A stretch of DNA of 64,000 nucleotides from Rufibacter ruber. GTDB lineage: Bacteria; Bacteroidota; Bacteroidia; Cytophagales; Hymenobacteraceae. The position numbers and the translations under genes are program-made. This document shows positions 16,265 to 24,843 of the stretch, one piece after another. The notes under the pieces are model-generated. The model had not been told where the DNA came from. It worked only from the letters and a program-made list of their open reading frames with translations, and did no database searches. Each line of letters begins with the position of its first letter. The stretch's first letter is position 1. The stretch spans positions 1 through 64,000 of the forward strand of contig NZ_LRMM01000006.1 of assembly GCF_001647275.1 (NCBI RefSeq). Direction: 5' to 3'.

Positions 16265-17377
16265 CTACGCTTTCTTCTGCACCAGCCGGCGCATGGCCAG
16301 CAGCCCCAGCAGCGGACCGAGGGCCAGGAACAGAAACCAATAGCGGGAATCAATAGAGCTTTGAATGAACCGCAGAAACTGAATGCTGACAATAGTAAGC
16401 GCAAAGCCGAGGGAGTTGACAATGGTGAGCGCAGTTCCTTTGGCCTGCGCCGGGGCATTCTGCGCCACCAGCGTAGAGAACTGCGGCGAATCCATGGGCG
16501 CGGCAAACCCCCACACCAATAGCAGCCCCAGAAACAGCCCCAACGGCAATGCAAATAGCCACGGCGACAGCAGGCAACAGACAAATGAAACGGCCAAGGC
16601 CGAAAAAGCAGTACGGGCGCTCCCCATGCTCCGGGACAGGTACCCTCCTGCCACGCAGGCCACCGCCCCCACGGCAATAATGCTAAAAGACCACAGCGGA
16701 TTGTTCAGCCTAAGCTCCGGATTGGCCTCGGCGTACATAGCCAGCATGACCGGCACAAACGCCCAGAACGTGTACAGTTCCCACATGTGCCCGAAGTACC
16801 CAAAGGCGGCGGCTCTAAAGTCTTTCTGCCGGAAAATCTGGAAAAAGGCGGTAAAATCTGGCTGACTGCTTTTGGCTCTGTAAGGTCCGTCTGGCACCAA
16901 CAAGAACAACGCCACGCCTCCCGCCACCGCCAACCCCGAAGTAGCCCAGATCACGTACCGCCACGGCAGCCCCTCGGTAAGGCTTTTGAGCAAATGCGGA
17001 AACGCCGTGCCCACCACCAGCGCCCCCACCAGAAACCCCAGCGCCTTCCCCAGCCCCTGCCGGTGGTAATCTGCCGCTATCTTCATGCCCACCGGGTAAA
17101 TACCCGCTAAACAAAAGCCCGTCAGAAACCGGGACAGCACCAGCGTAGAAAGCCCATCGGCGGCCAGTATGCTAGCGTTACAGACTGCCCCCGCCACCGC
17201 GCACACCAGAAACACCTTAGACGGCGAGAACCGGTCTGAAATGGTGAACACCGCAAAGACTAGCGTACCCAAGATAAAGCCCAACTGCACCGCTGAGGTG
17301 AGGTGGCTCACGGAGCTGGCTTCTAAGTGAAACTGCGGGATGAGGTTAGGCAGCACCGCATTGCCTGCAAACCACAA
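16265..17377 (-). CDS. MFS transporter, N-terminus possibly displaced by an insertion
   Basis: This is a major facilitator of about 370 residues with twelve helices. It has GFILGTLVFAVFTISDRFSP (loop 2-3), RFLTGFCLAGIYPVGMKI (helix 4), and a second half opening near FTAFFQIFRQKDFR. The only start codon I find is TTG at 17377, inside what should be the first helix. In-frame sequence upstream still reads like the family (LKIIVLAQFACTSLW) but without an ATG, GTG or nearby TTG, and beyond it the DNA becomes AT-rich. The normal 5' end may have been lost when the RelA-domain gene was inserted. Substrate unknown; the protein may not be made at full length. Confidence 0.8.
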   Translation of the reverse strand: MWFAGNAVLPNLIPQFHLEASSVSHLTSAVQLGFILGTLVFAVFTISDRFSPSKVFLVCAVAGAVCNASILAADGLSTLVLSRFLTGFCLAGIYPVGMKIAADYHRQGLGKALGFLVGALVVGTAFPHLLKSLTEGLPWRYVIWATSGLAVAGGVALFLLVPDGPYRAKSSQPDFTAFFQIFRQKDFRAAAFGYFGHMWELYTFWAFVPVMLAMYAEANPELRLNNPLWSFSIIAVGAVACVAGGYLSRSMGSARTAFSALAVSFVCCLLSPWLFALPLGLFLGLLLVWGFAAPMDSPQFSTLVAQNAPAQAKGTALTIVNSLGFALTIVSIQFLRFIQSSIDSRYWFLFLALGPLLGLLAMRRLVQKKA

Positions 17378-17484
17378 AGAGGTGCAGGCAAATTGGGCCA
17401 GGACAATAATTTTTAGATTAAAATTTATGACTGCAATAATTATGATTTTTAAATTATGTTGAATTTGGTTTTCAAAATAATCAA

Positions 17485-18447
17485 TTAAGATTTAAGTAGC
17501 CATAATAGCGTTGCACCTTGTATGAAACCAATAAGGTCATAATTATTTTTAAATCTTTCAATTTGTTCCTCTATAAATTTATCTTTATTATCTATATATA
17601 ATTTTTCAATATCAGAAATAGTATTTAATCCTTTATCATTTAATTTTATTAGAATGTCATCTAAAATGTAATCAAGCTCTTCTATAGGGTCTAATTCTAA
17701 ATCTTTTCGAGCATTTATAATTCGATCTTCTACTTCAGTTACAATTTTACTATTTGTTAAGTAAGATATAACCGATGCTTTATTTATTTCTACTGTGGAT
17801 GGCACACTTTTAATTTTTTCTCCTACAGTAGACTCATATTCTGCAATTTCATTTTTTAATTTTACAAACTCTATATCAGCCTGCTCTAATAAAGCTGCAA
17901 CTCTAAAAAATGTTCGCTTTGCAGAATCCGGAATTTCAAATTCTCCTTTATAGCCGATATCATGTTCTATTTCTGCCCAAGAGTGTTGAAGTATGCTTCT
18001 TATTTGTATTTCAAATTTTATTTTTTTAAAATTTGAATACTCTGATAATTTTAATCGACTATTATTATAAAAGGCTACAAAATGTAAACTTCTATAACCA
18101 AACCTATCTGCATCTAACAATCTTTTATCAACTGAATTCTCAATATCAATATCAAATTCGTCTTTAATGATGCTAGCAACTAAATCAATCTCATCTTCTA
18201 AGTAAGTTATTATTCTAATACCTACTATATCTGTTATTTCTTCAATTGAATCATATTTATAATTTTTGTTTATAATTTTATGTTCTAAACTTTTTCTATC
18301 CTTAACTCTTGATATGATTTGATGAGGATTAATATTTCTTTTATTCAATAAAACCCTTATTAATTGTTCAGTGCTAACTCTAAGGTTATTTAATAAAATA
18401 AATTGTTCATCAAACTGAGACAATAAATTTTTTCCTTTAATTTTCAT
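17485..18447 (-). CDS. RelA/SpoT-domain nucleotidyltransferase, AT-rich, probably acquired
   Basis: The 320-residue product carries one RelA_SpoT synthetase domain (about residues 35-190) and no HD hydrolase, TGS or ACT domain. Motifs: SRVKDRKSLEHKI (nucleotide-binding region), DIVGIRIITYLEDEID (catalytic Asp), DRFGYRSLHFV, and FEIQIRSILQHSWAEIEHDI with the catalytic Glu. All look intact. The ~130-residue C-terminus is helical and unrecognised. Such stand-alone synthetases include housekeeping alarmone synthetases and toxic forms (toxSAS, CapRel). Base composition is strikingly AT-rich next to GC-balanced neighbours, and the AT-rich block starts right at the thyA stop. The ATG at 18447 is chosen because a longer frame would overlap thyA. 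No antitoxin gene is seen beside it. Confidence 0.87.
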   Translation of the reverse strand: MKIKGKNLLSQFDEQFILLNNLRVSTEQLIRVLLNKRNINPHQIISRVKDRKSLEHKIINKNYKYDSIEEITDIVGIRIITYLEDEIDLVASIIKDEFDIDIENSVDKRLLDADRFGYRSLHFVAFYNNSRLKLSEYSNFKKIKFEIQIRSILQHSWAEIEHDIGYKGEFEIPDSAKRTFFRVAALLEQADIEFVKLKNEIAEYESTVGEKIKSVPSTVEINKASVISYLTNSKIVTEVEDRIINARKDLELDPIEELDYILDDILIKLNDKGLNTISDIEKLYIDNKDKFIEEQIERFKNNYDLIGFIQGATLLWLLKS

Positions 18448-18511
18448 TAGTAGATTTTTTATACATGAATTATCTATAGGATTTTTAAATAAATCCTTAA
18501 TAACATTTTTT

Positions 18512-19306
18512 TTACACCGCCACCGGCGCCTTAATTCCCGGCCACGAGGTATACTCCTCCAGCGTAAAATCCTCAAACTCAAACCCAAAAATATCCTTCA
18601 CCTCCGGGTTCAGTTTCATCTTGGGCAGCGGGCGCGGTTCACGGCTCAGTTGCAGCTGGGTTTGCTCCAGGTGGTTCGTGTAGAGGTGGGTATCACCGCC
18701 GGTCCAGATGAACTCGCCATATTCTAACCCGCAGACTTGGGCCACCATCATAGTGAGCAGCGCGTAAGAGGCAATGTTGAACGGCACGCCTAAGAAAACA
18801 TCTGCGCTTCGTTGGTAGAGCTGGCAGGAGAGTTTGCCCTCGGCTACGTAGAACTGGAAGAACGCATGGCACGGCGGAAGCTTCATGTTGTTCACCTCGG
18901 CCACGTTCCAGGCGCTCACAATCAACCGGCGCGAATCTGGGTTGTTCTTGATTTGGTTGATCACCTGCTGAATCTGGTCAATGTGTCCGCCGTCGGGCGT
19001 GGGCCAGGAGCGCCACTGCGAGCCGTACACCGGCCCCAGGTTTCCGTCGGCATCGGCCCATTCGTCCCAAATGGTCACGCCCCGCTCCTGCAGCCACCTC
19101 ACATTGGTTTCGCCGCGCAAAAACCACAGCAGCTCATAGATGATAGACTTGAGGTGTACCTTCTTGGTGGTCACCAGCGGGAAGCCTTCCTGCAAATTAA
19201 ACCGCATCTGGTAGCCAAACACACTGATGGTACCGGTGCCGGTACGGTCTTCTTTCTTCACGCCGTTGTCCAGAATATGGCGCATCAAGTCTAGGTAAGC
19301 CTGCAT
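18512..19306 (-). CDS. thyA: Thymidylate synthase
   Basis: ThyA converts dUMP to dTMP using methylene-tetrahydrofolate. Its 264 residues match the length of E. coli ThyA. Motifs are complete: [15 protein letters not shown] start, [32 protein letters not shown], the [11 protein letters not shown] segment, [12 protein letters not shown] with the catalytic cysteine, and [14 protein letters not shown] 19306 is the start; sequence further upstream is intergenic and includes an AATT-rich stutter tract. The stop codon abuts AT-rich DNA leading into the RelA-domain gene, so any native downstream terminator has been lost or replaced. Confidence 0.98.
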   Translation of the reverse strand: MQAYLDLMRHILDNGVKKEDRTGTGTISVFGYQMRFNLQEGFPLVTTKKVHLKSIIYELLWFLRGETNVRWLQERGVTIWDEWADADGNLGPVYGSQWRSWPTPDGGHIDQIQQVINQIKNNPDSRRLIVSAWNVAEVNNMKLPPCHAFFQFYVAEGKLSCQLYQRSADVFLGVPFNIASYALLTMMVAQVCGLEYGEFIWTGGDTHLYTNHLEQTQLQLSREPRPLPKMKLNPEVKDIFGFEFEDFTLEEYTSWPGIKAPVAV

Positions 19307-19345
19307 TGTAATAATTAGGAATTGGGAATTTAGAATTAGGAATGA
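19307..19345. repeat. AATTAGGAATT-type stutter tract
   Basis: Imperfect repeats of TTAGGAATTGGGAATTTAG type sit directly upstream of the thyA start. Similar tracts occur at 1269-1297, 19848-19873, 27573-27607, 28328-28348 and 29147-29187. Confidence 0.6.
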
Positions 19346-19471
19346 GCGCGGGCCCATTGGAAGCATGAAGATAGGGAAAACCCGTTGCAGGTTGGTTCTT
19401 CTTTTGGCGGAAATTATCAACAGCCCCCCTACAAGCCCCGCACGCCGCTGTTGTCTGGAGAAAATCATTTC

Positions 19472-19508
19472 CTGTTTTGCTGTCTTCTCGAAAACAGCCC
19501 CAAAACAG
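19472..19508. repeat. HP40 hairpin copy 12 (short left arm)
   Basis: CTGTTTTGCTGTCTTCTCG faces AAAACAGCCCCAAAACAG. The left arm lacks three G residues relative to CCCC on the right, the same defect as copy 26. Confidence 0.88.
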
Positions 19509-19605
19509 GGAGTATTTCTAGACAATGTTTTTTTAGGTTTACCGTTTGCCAAGAGCTGATTCCCCCTTCTAAACCAATATTAGGTTGTGAGTTTTTAACG
19601 CCTTC

Positions 19606-19748
19606 CGTCCCCCTTTGAAGGGGGTAGGGGGATGACAAAAGCGGAAGAAGTACCAGCAGCTTTAGCAATGAGAAATGAAAGAGATGATTCTCGGAAATGC
19701 TTACATCTGCACGAGTAATCATCCCCCTACCCCCTTCAAAGGGGGACG
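19606..19748. mobile_element. MITE-like element A, copy 1
   Basis: A 143-bp element bounded by perfect 30-bp terminal inverted repeats: the left end begins CGTCCCCCTTTGAAGGGGG, the right end closes with CCCCCTTCAAAGGGGGACG. Each end is itself palindromic. There is no coding capacity. The internal ACATCTGCACGAGTAATC (19703-19720) recurs inverted in copy 2. Confidence 0.85.
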
Positions 19749-19866
19749 ATTGGGGAGTACCGTCACTAGATTACCTTAATGTGTGATTAGACTTTCTTCT
19801 GGTAAACCTTAAAACGACTTTATCTTCATCTAGCAAAGTCGCTTTATAATTCTTAATTCCTAATTC

Positions 19867-20295
19867 TTAATTCTCTTCCGTGTGCTGGCGTTTCTGCTTG
19901 TCAGTGAGGGGCCAGATGTAGGCCGAGGTCTGTTTCTTCCAGCCGATGGCTTCGTAGAAATCTGATTTGCCGGGGGCGGCGGTGAGGGTGATGAAATGGT
20001 AGCCCTGGAGCTGGTCTACCAGCGTCTCCACAATAAAACTGCCCACGCCTTCGCCCTGGTAATCCGGGTCCACCACAATATCGGCCAGTTGGGCGTAGTA
20101 TTTTCCGTCGTCTACCGTCCGCCCGAAAGCCACCACTTCACCTGCCTCGTCATAGATAAATACCGAGTAGGAGCTCTTTTCAAACGAAGCCCTGATGTCT
20201 TCAGGCTGACGCACAGACCACCCCACCTTGGCAAAAATGTCATCCATCTTCTTCCAGTCAATGGTATTGTAATCCGGGTTCAATTTGTAATTCAT
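19867..20295 (-). CDS. GNAT-family N-acetyltransferase
   Basis: This is a 142-residue single-domain acyl-CoA N-acyltransferase. The acetyl-CoA site is clear: LADIVVDPDYQGEGVGSFIV (motif A with Q/GxGxG), preceded by VVAFGRTVDDGKYYAQL, and followed by ITLTAAPGKSDFYEAIGWKK (motif B). The acceptor substrate is unknown. ATG 20295 (MNYKLNPDYNTIDW) is the natural family start; longer forms begin in non-conserved sequence. It is monocistronic and downstream of an HP40 copy at 20519. Confidence 0.9.
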   Translation of the reverse strand: MNYKLNPDYNTIDWKKMDDIFAKVGWSVRQPEDIRASFEKSSYSVFIYDEAGEVVAFGRTVDDGKYYAQLADIVVDPDYQGEGVGSFIVETLVDQLQGYHFITLTAAPGKSDFYEAIGWKKQTSAYIWPLTDKQKRQHTEEN

Positions 20296-20518
20296 TGCGC
20301 TACCCTCCATTCTTCGTTTCTGAGAATCCCATACAGGCAGGAGCCTTTCCCCTCTGCCAACGGCTCCACACCTGGCTCCTGATAGCCTGAACAGGACAAT
20401 GGTGTACGCCCGGCTCCCGAAGAAGTTGGTCCGTATTTCTCCTGTTTTTAAGTTGAACACGCAGGTCCTTGCTGAAAGAACCATTTTCCCAGAAGGCGCC
20501 GTCAGTACATCAGAAATG

Positions 20519-20557
20519 TGTTTTCGGGCTGTTTTTCTGAAAACAGACCGAAAACAG
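20519..20557. repeat. HP40 hairpin copy 13
   Basis: TGTTTTCGGGCTGTTTTTC faces GAAAACAGACCGAAAACA. The CGG/CCG part pairs. It lies between the divergent GNAT and DUF885 genes. Confidence 0.92.
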
Positions 20558-20735
20558 GTTACAGAGATTCTCTCAAGGCCTTTTTGATACCCCCGCTTCG
20601 TCTGACATCTCTGGGTAAAAGGGTAAAATTCAGTACTTACCCGGTCAACCTCTGTTTTGCGCCTCGCGTTGGAGAGAAGCTGTGGGTGCTCTATTTTTAG
20701 GTATCTTGAGTCACCAAACCTTGCAAAGAAAAACT

Positions 20736-22532
20736 ATGAAGAAACTATTGCTAATGGCGCTGGTAGCGGGCACCCTCCTGTGGTCCTGCCAGAAGAAATC
20801 AGAGACGGGCCAGGCCAACGCCCAGGCGCCAGATAACCAACAGCTGGCCACGCTTTTTGAGAAATACTGGGACGAAAACGCGCGCTATTTCCCGCTGGAG
20901 GCCACCGCCCAGGGCGACAACCGCTACAACCACCTGCTGCCCAATGACAACACCAAATCATTCAGAGACAGCCTACAGCAGTACTACCAGACGTACCTAA
21001 ACAAGTTGCAGCAGTTTGAGCGGCAAGACCTCAACCCCAATGACCAGATCAGCTATGACATCTTCCAGTATGAGATGCAAACCCGGCTGGACGTTCTCAA
21101 GCACAAGACCTGGTTTATCCCGTTCCAGCAGTTCTGGGGGCTGCCGCTGAGCATGGGCCAGTTGGGCGCGGGCACCGGCAACCAGCCGTTCAAGACTACC
21201 AAGGACTACGAGAACTGGCTGGGCCGCGTGAAAGGCTTCAGCGTGTGGGCAGACAGCGCCATTGCCAACTTCCGCCAAGGCATGGCCGAAGGCGTGGTAC
21301 TCCCTAAAACACTGGTGCTGAAAATGGTGCCACAGTTGAAGAGCATGGTCGTCACTGACCCTACCAAAAGCCTGTTCTACGGCCCCATCCTGAATTTCCC
21401 CGCTGAGGTTCCCGCCGCTGACCGTACCCGCCTGACGCAGGAATACCAGCAGGCCATCAGTACCGTGCTGGTGCCCACGTACCAGAAGCTGGCGGTGTTT
21501 CTCCAGAACGAATACCTGCCCAAAGCCCGCACCAGCACCGGCATCAGTGAAATTCCCGGCGGCAAAGACCTGTACAACTACTACGTGAAATACTGGACCA
21601 CCACTGACAAAAGCCCGGGCGACATCTATGAAACCGGTCAGCGCGAGGTGAAACGCATTCAGGGCGAAATGCAGAAGGTAAAGGAGCAGGTAGGGTTCAA
21701 AGGCACCATGGACCAGTTCTTCACACACCTGCGCTCCAACCCCAGGTTCACGCCTTACAAAACGCCGGAGGAGGTACTCAACGCTTTCCGGGCCATTCAG
21801 GCGAAGATAGAGCCCAACTTGGACAGGATGTTTGGGAAAACACCCAAGACCCCGTTTGAAATTCGGCAAACCGAAGCCTTCCGGGCCGCCTCGGCCTCTG
21901 CCGAATACAACCAGGGCTCCCCCGACGGCTCCCGCCCCGGCATTTTCTACGTGCCCATCTTAGACGCCACCCAGTTCAACATCACCTCGGGCATGGAGTC
22001 GCTGTTCCTGCATGAGGCCATTCCCGGGCACCACTACCAGATCTCCCTGCAGCAGGAAAACGAGCAGTTGCCCAAGTTCAGAAGGTTCAGCTGGTACGGC
22101 GCCTACGGCGAAGGCTGGGCGCTCTACACTGAGTCCCTTGGCAAGCAGCTGGGGCTCTACACTGATCCGTACCAGTACATGGGCGCCCTGGGCGATGAGA
22201 TGCACCGCGCCATCCGGTTGGTGGTAGACGTGGGCATGCACACCAAAGGCATGACCCGCGAAGAGGCCATTGCCTACATGATGGCCAACGAGGCCATCAC
22301 AGAGGACGGCGCCGTTGCTGAGATTGAACGCTACATGGCTATTCCCGGGCAAGCGCTGTCTTATAAGGTGGGCCAGCTGAAGATCAAGGAACTTCGGGAG
22401 AAGTACCAGAAGGATCTGGGCCAGCAGTTTAACCTGGCGGCTTTTCATGATGAAGTGCTGAAGGACGGGAATATGCCGTTGCAGCTACTGGAGAAGAAAA
22501 TGGAGGGCTGGGCGAAGCAGCAGAAGAAATAA
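20736..22532 (+). CDS. DUF885 family lipoprotein (putative metallopeptidase)
   Basis: This is a 598-residue envelope lipoprotein: MKKLLLMALVAGTLLWSC is a signal with lipobox cysteine. The body matches DUF885 proteins, a Bacteroidota-rich family. LFLHEAIPGHHYQISLQQ near residues 425-445 looks like a gluzincin HExxxGHH metal site, with candidate third-ligand glutamates such as that in GEGWALYTESLG. Peptidase activity is therefore plausible but is inference. The start at ATG 20736 gives a proper signal. A strong intrinsic terminator follows the stop. The gene stands alone. Confidence 0.88.
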   Translation: MKKLLLMALVAGTLLWSCQKKSETGQANAQAPDNQQLATLFEKYWDENARYFPLEATAQGDNRYNHLLPNDNTKSFRDSLQQYYQTYLNKLQQFERQDLNPNDQISYDIFQYEMQTRLDVLKHKTWFIPFQQFWGLPLSMGQLGAGTGNQPFKTTKDYENWLGRVKGFSVWADSAIANFRQGMAEGVVLPKTLVLKMVPQLKSMVVTDPTKSLFYGPILNFPAEVPAADRTRLTQEYQQAISTVLVPTYQKLAVFLQNEYLPKARTSTGISEIPGGKDLYNYYVKYWTTTDKSPGDIYETGQREVKRIQGEMQKVKEQVGFKGTMDQFFTHLRSNPRFTPYKTPEEVLNAFRAIQAKIEPNLDRMFGKTPKTPFEIRQTEAFRAASASAEYNQGSPDGSRPGIFYVPILDATQFNITSGMESLFLHEAIPGHHYQISLQQENEQLPKFRRFSWYGAYGEGWALYTESLGKQLGLYTDPYQYMGALGDEMHRAIRLVVDVGMHTKGMTREEAIAYMMANEAITEDGAVAEIERYMAIPGQALSYKVGQLKIKELREKYQKDLGQQFNLAAFHDEVLKDGNMPLQLLEKKMEGWAKQQKK

Positions 22533-22542
22533 TTTTGGGTGT

Positions 22543-22577
22543 AGCGCTGCCGTTTATGCGGCAGGCGCTCCTTTTTT
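22543..22577 (+). terminator. Intrinsic terminator after the DUF885 gene
   Basis: A GC-rich stem, AGCGCTGCCG with CGGCAGGCGCT, is followed by CCTTTTTT, 11 nt after the stop codon. Confidence 0.85.
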
Positions 22578-23270
22578 AATGTTGGGAGATAGAAAGGCCT
22601 GGTTTGCTGTTCCCTTGGCGGTGCTGTTTAATACTGCAGGGCAATGCGTAGTCTGCTGTTTCCCCTGGCTTTGGCGCTTGATGCGTTGGTTTACTAGCTG
22701 CATTGTTTCATGTTTTCCGGTAAGCGCTCACGGCCGCGGGGCTCCGTCCTGGCGGTGAGCACTGCTGTTAAAACTAGGCCCTCCGGCCTTGCCGCTGGTG
22801 CGGCACCGTATTAACAGAGGCGCTCACCCCCAGGACTGGTTTAGGTTCCTTTGCTGCTATTGCTTTTCTTGATGTAGATTGTTTGCAGGTTAGTGCTGTA
22901 GTCCCGCTAGCCTGAGACGAGCCCGTGCTGCGCACATCAGCCAGGGGCAGAAGTGCTAATCTAACAGAGGTGCCACTAGCAGAAGTGTTCATTGTTGTTT
23001 GTTTGCTTACTTATTTATTGCTGCTGGTGTGTCGCTTTCTCTGGTTCAAGTTTCCAACCTGGACCTATGGTGGCGGAAGCTTTAAGCTTACATGGGGCGG
23101 CAGCCTCACACTACCTCTGCCCTCTATGGCTCCTTCTTCTGCCCCACTATGGCGCGGAAGTTACTTCCGTGCCTACTAACGCCACCAGGTCTTTGCCTAT
23201 CCGTTAAACGCCTCGTTTTTCCGTCGCTCCGCCAGACAAAAGCTTACCTGTCTTTTCGCTGGCCATTCGT
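22578..23270. other. Gene-free, repeat-rich stretch
   Basis: About 700 nt without a supportable gene. It holds an imperfect inverted repeat (GGTGAGCACTGCTGTTAA near 22752 against TTAACAGAGGCGCTCACC near 22812), and several TATGGCGGAAG-type words including the unit listed at 23147. It looks like decayed mobile-element or repeat debris. Confidence 0.5.
23147..23176. repeat. GGAAGTTACTTCC palindromic repeat, copy 1
   Basis: CTATGGCGCGGAAGTTACTT continues to CCGTGCCTAC. A near-identical 30-bp unit occurs at 27766-27795. The GGAAGTTACTTCC core is self-complementary apart from the centre. Confidence 0.65.
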
Positions 23271-23312
23271 CTGTTTCTGGGCTGTTTTTGGAAAAACAGC
23301 CCAGAAACGCAG
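23271..23312. repeat. HP40 hairpin copy 14
   Basis: CTGTTTCTGGGCTGTTTTT faces AAAAACAGCCCAGAAACGCAG. The C in TTTCTGGG is matched by G in CCCAGAAA, a compensatory change relative to most copies. Confidence 0.93.
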
Positions 23313-23454
23313 CCCCTGCGTGAAAAGAGCCAGTTAATTTCTATGCGATGTGCTCTGTTTCCTTTCCCTGCTGAACATGGGTGGGGAATGCCTTCCGCCT
23401 ACATGGAGAGACCTAAGAAAGAAAAAGAAGATCAGGATGCAAGGAAGAGGTTTG

Positions 23455-23494
23455 CTGTTTTTCGCTTATTTTTACCAAAACAAGCCGGAAACAG
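23455..23494. repeat. HP40 hairpin copy 15 (degenerate)
   Basis: CTGTTTTTCGCTTATTTTT faces CCAAAACAAGCCGGAAACAG. GCTT pairs with AAGC. It is 50 nt upstream of the coiled-coil membrane protein gene. Confidence 0.82.
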
Positions 23495-23544
23495 GAGGTG
23501 CGGCTTGGGTCAAGTTCAGTAGTAACGAGTAGCGTACAGAGCAT

Positions 23545-24384
23545 ATGAAGAGGTTCGTTTCAGGAATAATGGTGTTGAGTTTGTCTTTCCCTTTGGCTGT
23601 TTCTGCCCAAACCTTGGCCTCCCCGCCACCAGGCGCGGCCAAAGCGGCAACGGCAGCCCCAAAGAAGCAGGCCGAACCTGCCTTGGCGGCCAAAGTGAAC
23701 GCGCTCATCAAAGGGCAACCCACCGCCTCGGCGGCTAGTCCCAAACCTGTAGCCTCCCCTGCTTCCGCCGCAGCGGCACCGCCGGTTCAGGCTACGGCCC
23801 AACCGGCGGCTTCTCAGGCTCCTGCCGCTGAGGCGCCTAAGTTACCGGCCCCGTCGGCCTCGGCAGTGAAGATTGACAACCTGATCACAGAGCGGGAACA
23901 GCTGGTGCTCAAGTATGACTACCTCAAAACCCAGGGGAATAACTTCTGGGGCAAAGCCTCTAAAGAAGACATGCGGGCGGTGATTGAGGCGCTCAAAGAA
24001 GTGCTGCAGAAAGACGAGCAGATTATTCACGCCGTGGAGCAGGCCAACCTGGAAACCCGCCGCAGTGTGGCCAAACGGGCTGCTGAACTGGAGGCCGAAG
24101 CGCGCAAGCTCAACAGCCAGGTGCAGGGCGACAAACGGGTGGTCACTGACAATATCTATGAACTGAAAGCCTCACTGGCCAATGCCCAAAACCTGAACCG
24201 CCGGCGCGACCGGCAGATCAAAGACCTGGAGGAGCGCCTGGAGGCTGCCAATGATGCCAAGTTTGAGCATGACGGCATTGCGGCATTTCTGGGTATGTTT
24301 TCCCTGGTGCTGATTGGGCTTATTGTTAGGCTGCGGTCACAGGTCAGTGAGCTGAAGAAGCAGAAGCAGCATGCCAACGCATGA
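23545..24384 (+). CDS. Secreted/anchored Ala-Pro-rich coiled-coil protein
   Basis: I do not recognise a named family. The 279-residue product has a signal peptide (residues 1-22, ending VSAQ), a low-complexity Ala/Pro region (about 23-105), a long charged coiled-coil helix (about 112-245), and one C-terminal transmembrane helix (FLGMFSLVLIGLIV, about 249-265) followed by a basic tail. The plan suggests a protein held in the inner membrane with a periplasmic coiled coil. Its stop overlaps the next start (ATGA at 24381), so the two genes are translationally coupled and probably act together. Confidence 0.8.
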   Translation: MKRFVSGIMVLSLSFPLAVSAQTLASPPPGAAKAATAAPKKQAEPALAAKVNALIKGQPTASAASPKPVASPASAAAAPPVQATAQPAASQAPAAEAPKLPAPSASAVKIDNLITEREQLVLKYDYLKTQGNNFWGKASKEDMRAVIEALKEVLQKDEQIIHAVEQANLETRRSVAKRAAELEAEARKLNSQVQGDKRVVTDNIYELKASLANAQNLNRRRDRQIKDLEERLEAANDAKFEHDGIAAFLGMFSLVLIGLIVRLRSQVSELKKQKQHANA

Positions 24385-24746
24385 ACCAGCGTCTGACCGC
24401 GGTTGCCCAATACCTCTCCTATTCAGAAGCCATAGGGCTTTACCAGGCACTGAAGGAGGCAGGTGTGGTGGCGTTGGTCAAGTCCAGCGGTCCCCCCAGC
24501 CTTCCGTTTGGCGAGGGTTTATATTTCCAGTTGCTGATTGCCGCTGAGAACCTGCCGGCGGCCCAGACCGTTTTAGACCTGTTTTCTGAAAAACAAGCCG
24601 GAAACAGCCACCGGGCGCAGACGTGCCCGCGGTGCGGGTCTGTACAGGTGCTTCCTTCCCGGAATTTATCCTGGTGGAAAAAGGTTCTGTATGCTGGCAC
24701 CACCGTGTACGGCTGTGCCGGTTGTAACCATTCATTTTTTGCATAG
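24381..24746 (+). CDS. DUF2007-like zinc-ribbon protein with an HP40 repeat in its coding region
   Basis: The 121-residue protein has an N-terminal alpha/beta domain resembling DUF2007 (YSEAIGLYQALKEAGVVALV ... YFQLLIAAENLPAAQTVL, residues about 13-63). A C-terminal zinc ribbon has Cys pairs TCPRCGS and GCAGC. The two parts are joined by LDLFSEKQAGNS, encoded by an HP40 unit at 24568-24607, in frame and without a stop. The gene overlaps the upstream coiled-coil gene by 4 nt. Function is unknown; the DUF2007 assignment is moderate. Confidence 0.78.
   Translation: MNQRLTAVAQYLSYSEAIGLYQALKEAGVVALVKSSGPPSLPFGEGLYFQLLIAAENLPAAQTVLDLFSEKQAGNSHRAQTCPRCGSVQVLPSRNLSWWKKVLYAGTTVYGCAGCNHSFFA
24568..24607. 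repeat. HP40 hairpin copy 16, inside a coding region
   Basis: CCGTTTTAGACCTGTTTTC faces GAAAAACAAGCCGGAAACAG. It sits in frame in the linker of the zinc-ribbon gene, encoding VLDLFSEKQAGNS. Confidence 0.85.
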
Positions 24747-24835
24747 CAAGATTGTATCACGTAGCACGTATCACGCATCAAGACTTACTTTTATAATTAA
24801 AAATCTTGCTACGAGATACGCGTTACGCGATACTA
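24745..24835. repeat. TATCACGTAGCACG-type stutter tract
   Basis: Words such as TATCACGTAGCACGTATCACG and, near the end, TACGAGATACGCGTTACGCG recur in loosely inverted order just before the helicase start codon. Confidence 0.55.
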
Positions 24836-24843
24836 TATTTAGA

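Noticed and set aside
20997-21869. Long open frame antisense to the DUF885 gene
   Set aside because: Shadow frame; the plus-strand product is a full-length lipoprotein with clear motifs.
22925-23337. Several overlapping short open frames between the DUF885 and coiled-coil genes
   Set aside because: They overlap each other and repeat debris, lack ribosome sites and have no recognisable protein features.
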